The notes below the pieces were generated by a model. The model had not been told where the DNA came from, did no database searches, and worked only from the letters and a program-made list of their open reading frames with translations. From Crossiella sp. S99.2 (GTDB lineage: Bacteria; Actinomycetota; Actinomycetes; Mycobacteriales; Pseudonocardiaceae): a stretch of 64,000 nt of DNA. Of this stretch, positions 1 to 9,181 are shown one piece after another. The stretch covers positions 248,001-312,000 of the forward strand of contig NZ_JALMDK010000001.1 in the NCBI RefSeq assembly GCF_023094165.1, in the 5' to 3' direction. The position numbers and the translations under genes were made by a program. The stretch's first letter is position 1, and each line of letters begins with the position of its first letter.

Positions 1-10
1 CTGTCAGAAG

Positions 11-31
11 CTTGAGTGTGGCGGACTCAAC
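11..31. promoter_or_regulatory. HAIR operator 1 (HspR site) upstream of dnaK
   Basis: The arms CTTGAGT and ACTCAAC are separated by 7 bases, matching the HspR-associated inverted repeat CTTGAGT-N7-ACTCAAG at all but the last base. The site lies about 110 bp upstream of dnaK. HspR is encoded at the end of the same operon, so the site is expected to close an autoregulatory loop. Confidence 0.9.
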
Positions 32-38
32 CTCGCAT

Positions 39-67
39 TTGACGAGGAGCGACGCTTACGCTCAGAC
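39..67 (+). promoter_or_regulatory. Probable dnaK promoter between the HAIR sites
   Basis: TTGACG at 39-44 is a good -35 for a vegetative sigma factor. A weak -10 (TCAGAC at 62-67, 17-base spacer) runs into the second HAIR operator, so bound HspR would block polymerase. The -10 is poor, so the exact start of transcription is uncertain. Confidence 0.5.
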
Positions 68-87
68 TTGAGCCAGGATCGCTCAAG
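67..87. promoter_or_regulatory. HAIR operator 2 (HspR site) upstream of dnaK
   Basis: CTTGAGC at 67-73 and GCTCAAG at 81-87 form a perfect 7-base inverted repeat with a 7-base spacer, a clear HAIR element. It overlaps the presumed -10 of the dnaK promoter, the geometry expected for a repressor site. Confidence 0.93.
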
Positions 88-143
88 GGCAACCTTGCGT
101 GATTCGCCTACGTACAGCGTGACCAGCAGTGGAGGGAAGATTC

Positions 144-1993
<1,850 letters not shown>

Positions 1994-1997
<4 letters not shown>

Positions 1998-2665
1998 CCG
2001 AACAGCAGCCAGAATCCGAGCGCGTGGTGGTTCGCGACCGCCGTCGCATCGACCCGGAGACCGGCGAGGTTCGCTCCGCGGCGGCCAGCGAGGAGCTGGC
2101 CGCCGCGGAGGCGGTCGCTGAAGCCACCGTCCCGGCGGCGCCGGTGGATGTCGATGCCCTGGTGGAGTTGCAGAAGCAGCTCGAGGAACGCACCGCTGAC
2201 CTGCAACGCCTGCAGGCCGAGTACGCCAACTACCGCAAGCGGGTCGACCGCGACCGCGAGCTGGTGGTGGCCAACGCCAAGGCAGGCGTGGTCTCCGAAC
2301 TGCTGCCGGTGCTCGATGACTTCGAGCGCGCCGAGCAGCACGGCGATCTGACCGGCGCCTTCAAGGCGGTGGCGGACAAGGTCGTCACCACGCTGCAGAA
2401 GGCGGGCCTGGAAGCCTTCGGGCAGCACGGCGAGGAGTTCGACCCCTCGGTGCACCAGGCCGTGCAGCACGACACCTCGCCCGAGGTGGCCGGGCCCACG
2501 GTCACCACGGTGCTGCGCCGCGGTTTCCGCTTCGGCGAGCGGGTGTTGCGCCCGGCCATGGTCGGGGTCACAGACCACGAGCCAGGCGCGGCGGCCCCGG
2601 CGCCGGAGGCCACCGGGCGGCACGCCGCGCCGGAGACCGGCGCAGGCGAGAACACCCAGCAGTAA
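1994..2665 (+). CDS. grpE: Nucleotide exchange factor GrpE
   Basis: GrpE releases ADP from DnaK and resets the chaperone cycle. The 223-residue product has a charged N-terminal extension, a coiled-coil segment (around residues 50-75) with the family-typical [15 protein letters not shown] stretch, and the C-terminal beta domain ([12 protein letters not shown], then [15 protein letters not shown]). Its GTG start overlaps the dnaK stop codon, so the two are translationally coupled. The N-terminal 45 residues and the C-terminal Ala/Pro-rich tail are low complexity and poorly conserved in the family. Confidence 0.96.
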
Positions 2666-2697
2666 ATGACAAACAGCGGGAAGGGAGGGGCGTCCGG

Positions 2698-3882
2698 ATG
2701 AGCGCGAGGGACTGGATCGAGAAGGACTTCTACGCCGAGCTGGGTGTCCCTCCCGACGCGCCGGGTGAGGACATCAAGAAGTCCTACCGCAAGCTCGCCC
2801 GTGAGCTGCACCCGGACGCGAACCCGGGCGATGCCAAGGCGGAGGCCCGGTTCAAGTCCGTCTCCGAGGCCTACGGCGTGCTGTCGGACACCGAGAAGCG
2901 CAAGCAGTACGACGAGGCCCGCAGGCTGTTCGGCTCCGGCGGATTCCGGCCCAGCGGCGGCTTCGGCGGTGGCGGCGGTTCCGGTGGTTTCGACTTCGGC
3001 GACCTCTTCGGCGGGGCGAGCAGCAGTGCCCAGGCCGGCGGTTCCGGCGGGATCGGCGACATCCTGGGCGGGCTGTTCGGTCGTCGTGGCGGCCAGGCCG
3101 CCGGGGCCACCAGGGCGCAGCGCGGCAAGGACGTGGAGACCGAGGTCCGGATCGACTTCACCGAGGCCGTCCGGGGAGCCACCGTGTCGCTGCGCCTGTC
3201 CAGCCCGGCCACCTGTGGCACCTGTGGTGGCAACGGCGCCCGGCCCGGCACCTCGCCGCGCACCTGTGGCACCTGTGCCGGCGCCGGCGTGGTCAGCCGC
3301 AGCCAGGGCGCCTTCGCCTTCAGCGAGCCCTGCCGCGACTGCCGAGGCTCCGGCCGGATCGTGGACGACCCGTGCGGGGAGTGCGGCGGTGACGGGGTCA
3401 GCACCCGTACCCGCTCGCTGACCGTGCGGATCCCGGCAGGCGTGGATGACGGCCAGCGCATCCGGCTGGCCGGCCAGGGCGAACCCGGCCGCAACGGCGC
3501 GCCGGCGGGCGATCTGTTCGTCCGGGTGCACGTGGCCCCGCACGAGTTGTTCGGCCGCAACGGCGACGACATCACCGTCACCATCCCGTGCACCTTCCCG
3601 GAACTGGTGCTGGGCACCACGTTGACCGTGCCCACGCTGGAGGGCAAGGTGTCGGTACGGGTGCCGGCAGGCACCACGAGCGGCCGCACGCTCCGGGTGC
3701 GCGGCAAGGGCGTTGCCCGCAAGGACGGCACCTTCGGCGACCTGCTGGTCACCCTGCAGGTGGCGGTTCCGTCCACTGTGGACGATGCAGCCCGCGCCGC
3801 ACTCGAGGCATACGCCGTGGCAACCGCGGATTTCGACCCACGACCGGCGCTGACCGCACTGTTGGGACGGGATGAGCCATGA
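2698..3882 (+). CDS. dnaJ: Chaperone protein DnaJ
   Basis: Hsp40 co-chaperone that stimulates the DnaK ATPase. The 394-residue protein has an N-terminal J domain with the HPD motif near residue 40, a Gly/Phe-rich linker (about residues 80-125), four CxxCxGxG zinc motifs (about residues 174-236) and the C-terminal substrate-binding domain. The ATG is preceded by a strong AGGGAGGGG site. It is the type I DnaJ usually found in the hspR-linked operon; actinomycetes commonly carry a second dnaJ elsewhere. Its stop overlaps the hspR start (ATGA). Confidence 0.97.
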   Translation: MSARDWIEKDFYAELGVPPDAPGEDIKKSYRKLARELHPDANPGDAKAEARFKSVSEAYGVLSDTEKRKQYDEARRLFGSGGFRPSGGFGGGGGSGGFDFGDLFGGASSSAQAGGSGGIGDILGGLFGRRGGQAAGATRAQRGKDVETEVRIDFTEAVRGATVSLRLSSPATCGTCGGNGARPGTSPRTCGTCAGAGVVSRSQGAFAFSEPCRDCRGSGRIVDDPCGECGGDGVSTRTRSLTVRIPAGVDDGQRIRLAGQGEPGRNGAPAGDLFVRVHVAPHELFGRNGDDITVTIPCTFPELVLGTTLTVPTLEGKVSVRVPAGTTSGRTLRVRGKGVARKDGTFGDLLVTLQVAVPSTVDDAARAALEAYAVATADFDPRPALTALLGRDEP

Positions 3883-4331
3883 GCCAGTTCGGTGAGCAGG
3901 GCGGCGGGATCCCGTTCCCGCCCGGAGCGTCCGAGGACAGCCCGGTGTTCGTGATCTCGGTCGCGGCCCAGCTGTCCGGACTGCACGCGCAAACCCTGCG
4001 CACCTACGACCGGCTTGGCCTGGTGTCCCCCGGCCGCACCGCGGGCGGGGGCCGCCGGTACTCCGCGCGGGACATCGCGCTGCTCAAGGAAGTCCAGCGG
4101 CTCTCCCAGGAGGAGGGCGTCAACCTGGCCGGCGTCAAGCGGATCATCGAACTCGCCACCGAGGCCGAACGCCTGCGCGCCGAGGTCGAGGAACTGCACC
4201 GCCAGCTCGCCGCCGCACACGCCGCCGCCGACCACGCGGCCGCCGCCGTGCACGCCTCCTACCGCCGCGACCTGGTCCCGCTCCGCCCCCAGCAGACCGC
4301 CCTGGTCGTCTGGAAGCCCCCGCAGCGCTGA
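3879..4331 (+). CDS. hspR: Heat-shock repressor HspR (MerR family)
   Basis: HspR represses dnaK and clpB by binding HAIR operators, with DnaK as its co-repressor in Streptomyces. The 150-residue product carries a MerR-type winged helix (residues about 24-95; VISVAAQLSGLHAQTLRTYD is the recognition region) followed by an Ala/Glu-rich coiled coil for dimerisation. It is translated by ATGA overlap from dnaJ. Three HAIR sites in this window (two before dnaK, one before clpB) are its likely targets. Confidence 0.96.
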   Translation: MSQFGEQGGGIPFPPGASEDSPVFVISVAAQLSGLHAQTLRTYDRLGLVSPGRTAGGGRRYSARDIALLKEVQRLSQEEGVNLAGVKRIIELATEAERLRAEVEELHRQLAAAHAAADHAAAAVHASYRRDLVPLRPQQTALVVWKPPQR

Positions 4332-4355
4332 CCACCAGCGGCAACCTCCGCCGAC

Positions 4356-4413
4356 TTGGCCCAACTGGTACGCCAACTTGGGCCAACCGGGCGTACCGGT
4401 TTGCCCAACTGGT
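4356..4413. repeat. Nested inverted and direct repeats after hspR
   Basis: TTGGCCCAA (4356-4364) and TTGGGCCAA (4378-4386) are perfect inverted copies; GGTACGCC (4367-4374) and GGCGTACC (4390-4397) form a second, interleaved inverted pair. GCCCAACTGGT occurs twice directly (4359-4369 and 4403-4413). The block lies between the hspR stop and the metG leader promoter. It may be the operon terminator or a regulator-binding site; there is no T-tract. Confidence 0.6.
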
Positions 4414-4451
4414 GCGGAACGGCTGGGTGCGGCTGACCTGCGGCTCGGGTG

Positions 4452-4457
4452 TACCCT
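4452..4457 (+). promoter_or_regulatory. -10 box of leaderless metG leader transcript
   Basis: TACCCT fits the actinobacterial -10 form TAnnnT and ends 6 bases before an ATG at 4464, so transcription would begin at or next to that A. No good -35 is visible. The spacing matches several other apparently leaderless genes in this window. Confidence 0.5.
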
Positions 4458-4463
4458 GCTCCC

Positions 4464-4538
4464 ATGCTGAGGACGTGCGACAGCATGACCATGCGCGGCC
4501 GGATGATGATGTTCTCCGGCCTCCTCCGCATGTCCTGA
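4464..4538 (+). CDS. Methionine-rich leader peptide upstream of metG (candidate)
   Basis: A 24-codon open frame with Met at positions 1, 8, 10, 14, 15, 16 and 23, including three consecutive ATG codons at 4503-4511. It sits directly upstream of methionyl-tRNA synthetase, ends 76 bases before its start and has its own TACCCT box 6 bases before the ATG, so it would be translated from a leaderless mRNA. Met density this high next to metG is the signature of a ribosome-stalling leader, by analogy with the trp, leu and ilv leaders. Function is inferred; I do not know of a described metG leader of this kind. It is too short for normal gene calling. Confidence 0.55.
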   Translation: MLRTCDSMTMRGRMMMFSGLLRMS

Positions 4539-4546
4539 CCACTGCT

Positions 4547-4602
4547 GAGGAGGCCCCCCAACCGGCGGCCCCTCACCGGGCCGACACCATCCGCCCGGGG
4601 CC
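4547..4602 (+). promoter_or_regulatory. Candidate attenuator: competing hairpins before metG
   Basis: Arm 1 (GAGGaGGCC, 4547-4555, one bulged A) can pair with arm 2 (GGCCCCTC, 4567-4574). The first six bases of arm 2 can instead pair with arm 3 (GGGGCC, 4597-4602), which abuts the metG ribosome-binding site AGGAAGG at 4603-4609. The two pairings exclude each other. A ribosome finishing the leader would cover arm 1, favouring 2:3 next to the ribosome site; a ribosome stalled on Met codons would leave arm 1 free and favour 1:2. The model is inferred from the sequence alone. Confidence 0.4.
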
Positions 4603-4614
4603 AGGAAGGTAGCG

Positions 4615-6132
4615 ATGAGCCGCTACAACGTCATGACATCCATTCCGTACGTCAACGGCAAGCCGCACGTCGGCCACGCCCTGGAACTGATCCAGGCCGA
4701 TGTGCTGGCGCGGCACCGGCGGCAGCGCGGTGACGAGGTGCGCGCGCAGACCGGCACCGATGACAACGCGCTGAAGAACGTGCAGGCCGCCGAGGTCGAG
4801 GGGATCACCCCGGCCGAATACGTCGAGCGGGTGGCGCAGAACTTCCTCAAGCTCGGCGAGGCGCTGGAGCTGTCCTTCGACGACTTCATCAAGACCAGCT
4901 CCGACCCCCGGCACAAGCCGGGCGTGGACAAGCTGTGGGAGCTGTGCGCCAAGCAGGGCGACTTCTACCGCAAGAGCTACACCGGTCTGTACTGCATCGG
5001 CTGCGAGCTGTTCTACACCGAGGCCGAACTGGTCGACGGCAAGTGCCCGGAGCACGGCACGGTGCCGGAGGAGATCGAGGAGAACAACTGGTTCTTCCGG
5101 CTCTCCCGGTACCAGGACCAGCTCATCGAGCTGATCTCCACCGACAAGCTGCGGGTCGAGCCGCCGCACCGCAAGCGCGAGGTGCTGGCCTTCATCGAGT
5201 CCGGGCTTGAGGACTTCAGCTGCTCGCGCAGCATGGCCAGGGCCCGGGGCTGGGGCATTCCGGTGCCCGGCGACCCCGAGCAGGTCATCTACGTGTGGTT
5301 CGACGCGCTGTCCAACTACATCACCGCCCCCGGCTTCGGCACCGACGAGGCCGGCTACCGGCACTGGTGGTCCGAGGACGTCGAGCAGGTGCACGTGATC
5401 GGCAAGGGCATCATCCGCTTCCACGCGGTGTACTGGCCGGCCATGCTGCTCTCCGGCGGGCTGCCGCTGCCCTCGACGATCTTCGTGCACGAGTACCTGA
5501 CCGCGGGCGGCCAGAAGATCAGCAAGTCGCTGGGCAACGCCGAGGATCCGGCCGACATCGTGGCCGCCTACGGCAGTGACGCGATGCGCTGGTGGATGCT
5601 GCGCGACGTGGCCAGGGCCGGGGACACCGACTACACCGCCGAGCGGCTGGTCACCAGGGCGAACGAGGACCTGGCCAACAACATGGGCAACCTGGTCAAC
5701 CGCGCGGTGTCCATGGTGCGCAAGTACCGCGACGGCGCGATCCCGCCGGTGGCGCAGGACAACCCGGCCGCCGCCGCACTGCGCGCCGCGCGGGCCGAGG
5801 CCGGGCCGACCATTGACGACGCGCTGGCCAACTTCGACTTCCGGCGCGCGGTCGAGTCGATCAGCCGGATCGGCGATGAGGCCAACCGGTTCGTCGAGGC
5901 CACCACCCCGTGGGCGCTGGCCAAGGCGGAGAAGAAGGACGACGCCCCGCCCGCCGCACTGGACGCGGTGCTGGCCGAGCTGGTGACCACGGTCCGCGAA
6001 CTGGCCCAGCACCTGGTGCCGTTCCTGCCCTCGGCCGCCGCGCGGATCGCGCAGCAGGTCGGCGACGGCGGCGACACCGTGGCCGAGCCCAAGCCGGTCT
6101 TCCCCCGCTTGGAACTGGCTGCCGCCGAGTAA
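4615..6132 (+). CDS. metG: Methionyl-tRNA synthetase
   Basis: Class I synthetase charging tRNA-Met, 505 residues, close to the mycobacterial enzyme in length and without a C-terminal tRNA-binding extension. The HIGH motif appears as HVGH (residues 18-21), the KMSKS loop as KISKS (about residues 301-305), and the connective domain has a Cys-x2-Cys...Cys-x2-His knuckle (about 127-147). A helical anticodon-binding domain follows. The ATG has AGGAAGG five bases upstream. A preceding Met-rich leader suggests expression responds to methionyl-tRNA supply. Whether it is the only MetRS of the genome cannot be judged from this window. Confidence 0.96.
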   Translation: MSRYNVMTSIPYVNGKPHVGHALELIQADVLARHRRQRGDEVRAQTGTDDNALKNVQAAEVEGITPAEYVERVAQNFLKLGEALELSFDDFIKTSSDPRHKPGVDKLWELCAKQGDFYRKSYTGLYCIGCELFYTEAELVDGKCPEHGTVPEEIEENNWFFRLSRYQDQLIELISTDKLRVEPPHRKREVLAFIESGLEDFSCSRSMARARGWGIPVPGDPEQVIYVWFDALSNYITAPGFGTDEAGYRHWWSEDVEQVHVIGKGIIRFHAVYWPAMLLSGGLPLPSTIFVHEYLTAGGQKISKSLGNAEDPADIVAAYGSDAMRWWMLRDVARAGDTDYTAERLVTRANEDLANNMGNLVNRAVSMVRKYRDGAIPPVAQDNPAAAALRAARAEAGPTIDDALANFDFRRAVESISRIGDEANRFVEATTPWALAKAEKKDDAPPAALDAVLAELVTTVRELAQHLVPFLPSAAARIAQQVGDGGDTVAEPKPVFPRLELAAAE

Positions 6133-6156
6133 ATCAGCGCCGAATAATCCTGGCGC

Positions 6157-6185
6157 CGGTGCCGCCCTCGCCGGGGGCGGCACCG
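6157..6185. terminator. Bidirectional terminator between metG and flavohemoprotein gene
   Basis: CGGTGCCGCCC (6157-6167) and GGGCGGCACCG (6175-6185) form a perfect 11-bp stem with a 7-base loop between the convergent 3' ends. No T-run follows, as is common in high-GC actinomycetes. Confidence 0.75.
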
Positions 6186-6192
6186 TCCGGCA

Positions 6193-7365
6193 TCAGTCCA
6201 GCGTGAACGGGTCGTACCGGATCCGATCCAGCGGCGTGCCCGCCACCAGCATCCGGGACACGGTGGCCCTGATCATCGCCGGGGAACCGCACACCAGCAC
6301 GTCCCGGTCGTTCCAGGCGCCGTAGCGGGTGACCACATCGGCCAGGGTGCCGTGTTCCACGCCGCGGGCGCCGGGATCGGATTCCAGCACCGGCACCACG
6401 GTCAGCCACGGGTTGCCCATGGCCAGCCGCTGCACGGTGTCCAGGTCGTACAGGTCGCCGCGGGCCCGGCCGCCGTAGAACAGGTGCACCTTCGGGTTCT
6501 CCCCGTAGGCGGCCATCTCGTCCAGCATCGCCCGCATCGGCGCGATGCCGGTGCCGCCGGCGACCATCAGGATGTCCCGCTTGCTGGTGCGGTCGATGCC
6601 CATCCGGCCCATCGGCGGACCGACCCGCCAGGTGTCGCCGATCTGGGTGTGGCCCACCACGGACCGGCTCACCCAGCCGTTGTTCACCGCGCGGACGTGG
6701 AACTCCATCACGCCGTCCGGGCTGGGCGCGTTGGCCGGGGAGAAGTAGCGCCAGAGCCGGGGGCGCTGCGGGGTCTCCACACTCAGGTACTGCCCGGCGC
6801 GGTAGGGCACCGGGTGGTCGGGCTTGAGCCGGACCACGGCCAGGTCCCAGCTCAGCCGCTGGTGCTCGATCACGCTGGCGGTCCAGAACGCCGGGTTGTC
6901 GTCGGAGGCCGCCGACTCGAGCATGGTCTGGGCCATGATCGTGTAAGCCTCGGCCCAGGCGCGTTCCACGGCGGGCGTCCAGGCGTCGCCGGCGAACCGC
7001 TTGATCGCGGCGAGCAGCGCGGTGCCCACCGCCTCGTAGTGCACCGAGACCACACCGAACTTGCGGTGGTCGCGGCCGAGTTGCTTGAGGAAGGGCACCA
7101 GATCGTCTGGGCGGTCCACCATCTGCACGACGTGGACGAGGGCGCGCAGCAAGCGGCTGCGCTGCACCTCCATATTGGCCGGGAACAGCTCACGGGTGGT
7201 CGGTGCGAGGCTGAAGAGCATCCCGTAGAAGAACTGGGCTACTTCCTCGGCGCGCGGCTCGATCACCGCGAAGCTCTCGCGGATCAGGCGCACCATCGCG
7301 GTGACCCCTGGCGGAGGTTCCCGGTGCGGGGGCTGGGTCGGGTTGAGCACGGCGTTCGCGGTCAT
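6193..7365 (-). CDS. Flavohemoprotein-like globin/FAD/NAD oxidoreductase
   Basis: A 390-residue globin-reductase fusion. Residues ~20-150 form the globin: the B10 Tyr lies in FFYGMLF, and the proximal His is in the segment DHRKFGV. The ferredoxin-reductase part has a flavin motif (WRYFS), the NAD-binding GGTGIAP and the VCGSPAM segment, ending in YDPF. Such proteins turn over nitric oxide or act as electron-transfer oxidases. Gene order relative to clpB recalls Rv0385 of M. tuberculosis, a type II flavohemoglobin, though here a few genes intervene. I took the ATG at 7365; an ATG at 7431 adds 22 poorly conserved residues, and neither has a clear ribosome site. Confidence 0.88.
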   Translation of the reverse strand: MTANAVLNPTQPPHREPPPGVTAMVRLIRESFAVIEPRAEEVAQFFYGMLFSLAPTTRELFPANMEVQRSRLLRALVHVVQMVDRPDDLVPFLKQLGRDHRKFGVVSVHYEAVGTALLAAIKRFAGDAWTPAVERAWAEAYTIMAQTMLESAASDDNPAFWTASVIEHQRLSWDLAVVRLKPDHPVPYRAGQYLSVETPQRPRLWRYFSPANAPSPDGVMEFHVRAVNNGWVSRSVVGHTQIGDTWRVGPPMGRMGIDRTSKRDILMVAGGTGIAPMRAMLDEMAAYGENPKVHLFYGGRARGDLYDLDTVQRLAMGNPWLTVVPVLESDPGARGVEHGTLADVVTRYGAWNDRDVLVCGSPAMIRATVSRMLVAGTPLDRIRYDPFTLD

Positions 7366-7598
7366 AGTCCGGGCGCAGTCTTCTCCACGTTGTTCGGCAC
7401 GCCCATCCGACGCACCGATGGTGACCAGCATCCCCCGACAGAGTTGGACATTAACCCCTCCCTCGGGTCATCGGAGCCTTGATGCCACGTTCGAGTGCAA
7501 TTTGCTTACTGCGTGTGTACATGTGCTCCGCGCAACGGGCGACCGTTGGCAGTGCGATGTGCGTGACCACACCATCTCGTGACACGGTGGGCACCGTG

Positions 7599-8567
7599 AT
7601 GCCCGACACTCCGGTCCCGACCGGCACTGCCGATCCTGACTTGTTGCTACTGGAGCTGTCCGATTCACCGGCCCGTGTCACCGAGGTGGCGGCGGTCGTA
7701 CCCGGTGATCACACACGGCAGCAGGCCGTCACGTCCAGTGTGCCAGTCGAGGAATCTGCGGATTCCGCTCGCAGCGCGACGAGCGGTAACGACACTTCAG
7801 CCGCGCGTACCCGCCAACTGGATGCCCCCACCCGGGTCATCGCCCGGCCGGCGCAGCAACTGAGCCTCGGCATGGAGACCACCAGGCGGATCGAACTGCC
7901 CCCGCGCAGCCTCTCCGGCCCGGCCGATCCACTGCCGCCCGCCCCCGCCGGCCTGCCCGGATCCCGCGGCGAGCACCTGTTGCAGCGGGCCTTCGGCACC
8001 GAGTCCAGGGCCGCCCGGTTCTACTCGGATCAGGTGCTGGATCACCTCAATCCGGTGATGACCGAGTTCGTCGGGCGGATGGAAATGCTGTTTGTGGCCA
8101 CTGCTGATGGTCACGGAGAGTGTGATTCTTCTCTTCGGGCTGGGCCGCGCGGGTTTATCCAGGTGCTGGATGACAAGCATGTTGCTTACCCGGAGTACCG
8201 GGGCAATGGCGTGTTGGCCAGTCTCGGCAACATCAGTGAGAACCCGCACGTCGGCCTGATGATGATCGACTTCGTGGACGATGTGATCGGTTTGCACGTC
8301 AACGGCCGGGCCCGGATCGTCGACGACGCCGACCTGCGGGCCGAGCACCCGCGGCTGCCCGCGGACTTCGAGCGCGGCCGTACTCCGGAACGCTGGGTGG
8401 TGGTCGAGGTCGAGGAGGCCTACGTGCACTGCCGCAAGCACATCCCGCGGATGGTGCCGGTGCTGCGGGACCGGGACTGGGGCACCGACGACGTCAAGCG
8501 CAAGGGCGGCGACTACTTCGAGGCCAAGGCGATGCCCAAGCCGTGGCGGGACTCCACCGGGTCTTGA
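7599..8567 (+). CDS. PNPOx-fold flavin/F420 oxidoreductase-like protein
   Basis: 322 residues. The C-terminal two thirds (from about residue 130) resemble the split-barrel pyridoxamine-phosphate-oxidase superfamily: FVATADGHGECDSSLRAGP, VLDDKHVAYPEYRGNG, NISENPHVGLMMIDF and GLHVNGRARIV are the typical strand and loop segments. The N-terminal ~110 residues are Thr/Pro/Arg-rich and look disordered. I chose ATG 7599 because GGTGGG lies eight bases upstream; the frame stays open to 7479. The substrate is unknown. It is divergent from the flavohemoprotein gene across about 230 bp, hinting at shared redox or nitrosative control. Confidence 0.75.
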   Translation: MPDTPVPTGTADPDLLLLELSDSPARVTEVAAVVPGDHTRQQAVTSSVPVEESADSARSATSGNDTSAARTRQLDAPTRVIARPAQQLSLGMETTRRIELPPRSLSGPADPLPPAPAGLPGSRGEHLLQRAFGTESRAARFYSDQVLDHLNPVMTEFVGRMEMLFVATADGHGECDSSLRAGPRGFIQVLDDKHVAYPEYRGNGVLASLGNISENPHVGLMMIDFVDDVIGLHVNGRARIVDDADLRAEHPRLPADFERGRTPERWVVVEVEEAYVHCRKHIPRMVPVLRDRDWGTDDVKRKGGDYFEAKAMPKPWRDSTGS

Positions 8568-8624
8568 CCTGCACTGGGTACGGTATGTCCTGGTTCTGGG
8601 GGCAGACCGGCTTCAAGGAGAAGA

Positions 8625-9071
8625 GTGGACAGCGACGACCCGGTACGCCGGACGGCGGCCGAGGCGGTGGAGCGTGAGCTGGCTCTGCTGATGCGCCGGT
8701 CCAGGAGCATGTCGATGTCCCTGGCTGCCCGGATCCACCCCGAACTGGACTCCGCGGCCTACGCGTTGCTGCTGCTGATCGACGACCGGGAGTCGGTGCG
8801 CGCCACTGACCTGGTCGAACAGCTCGGCCTGGACAAGTCCACGCTGAGCAGGCAGATCGCCCAGCTGCACCGGCTGGAGCTGGTGGAGCGGGTGGCCGAC
8901 CCGTACGACGGCCGGGCCCGGCTGGTCCAGCTGACCGCTTCCGGCCGCCAGCGCCTCTCCGAGGTGCGGCACGAACGGCGCGGCAAACTGCGTGAGCACT
9001 TCCGCACCTGGAGCACCGGCGACCTCGAATCGCTGTCGAGTCTGCTCGGCAGGCTCAACCAGGATCTCTGA
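8625..9071 (+). CDS. MarR-family transcriptional regulator
   Basis: 148 residues with a winged helix: helix-turn-helix LVEQLGLDKSTLSRQIAQL (about 61-79), wing DPYDGRARLVQLTASG, and terminal helices for dimerisation. It starts at GTG with AAGGAG seven bases upstream. MarR proteins usually repress a nearby efflux or redox gene and are released by a small ligand. It precedes a second MarR gene on the same strand, which is itself linked to an efflux pump; its own target is not evident. Confidence 0.9.
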   Translation: MDSDDPVRRTAAEAVERELALLMRRSRSMSMSLAARIHPELDSAAYALLLLIDDRESVRATDLVEQLGLDKSTLSRQIAQLHRLELVERVADPYDGRARLVQLTASGRQRLSEVRHERRGKLREHFRTWSTGDLESLSSLLGRLNQDL

Positions 9072-9122
9072 CCCACTCCACGAAGGTGTGATCGAGACCT
9101 CAGCGGCTACCGACCGTAAAAA

Positions 9123-9139
9123 GGTTGCTATCTGCAACT
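9123..9139. promoter_or_regulatory. MarR operator copy 1
   Basis: GTTGC (9124-9128) and GCAAC (9134-9138) form an inverted repeat with a 5-base spacer. It overlaps the presumed -35 TTGCTA (9125-9130) of the MarR-MFS operon, so binding of the encoded MarR would block transcription. Confidence 0.7.
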
Positions 9140-9152
9140 AACGAGATATAGT
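9125..9152 (+). promoter_or_regulatory. Promoter of the MarR-MFS operon
   Basis: TTGCTA (9125-9130), a 16-base spacer and TATAGT (9147-9152) make a good vegetative promoter, with transcription expected near 9159. It is embedded in two GTTGC-N5-GCAAC operators. Confidence 0.65.
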
Positions 9153-9166
9153 TGCGTCAGGCAACC
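9150..9166. promoter_or_regulatory. MarR operator copy 2
   Basis: GTTGC (9151-9155) and GCAAC (9161-9165), again with a 5-base spacer, repeat the first operator 27 bp downstream (between two and three helical turns). It covers the end of the -10 and the likely transcription start. Confidence 0.7.
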
Positions 9167-9181
9167 ATGGGGGTGGTCAAC

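Noticed and set aside
4539..4614. T-box riboswitch before metG
   Set aside because: I looked for the conserved TGGNACCGCG-type T-box bulge and specifier stem and found neither; the leader-peptide model fits better.
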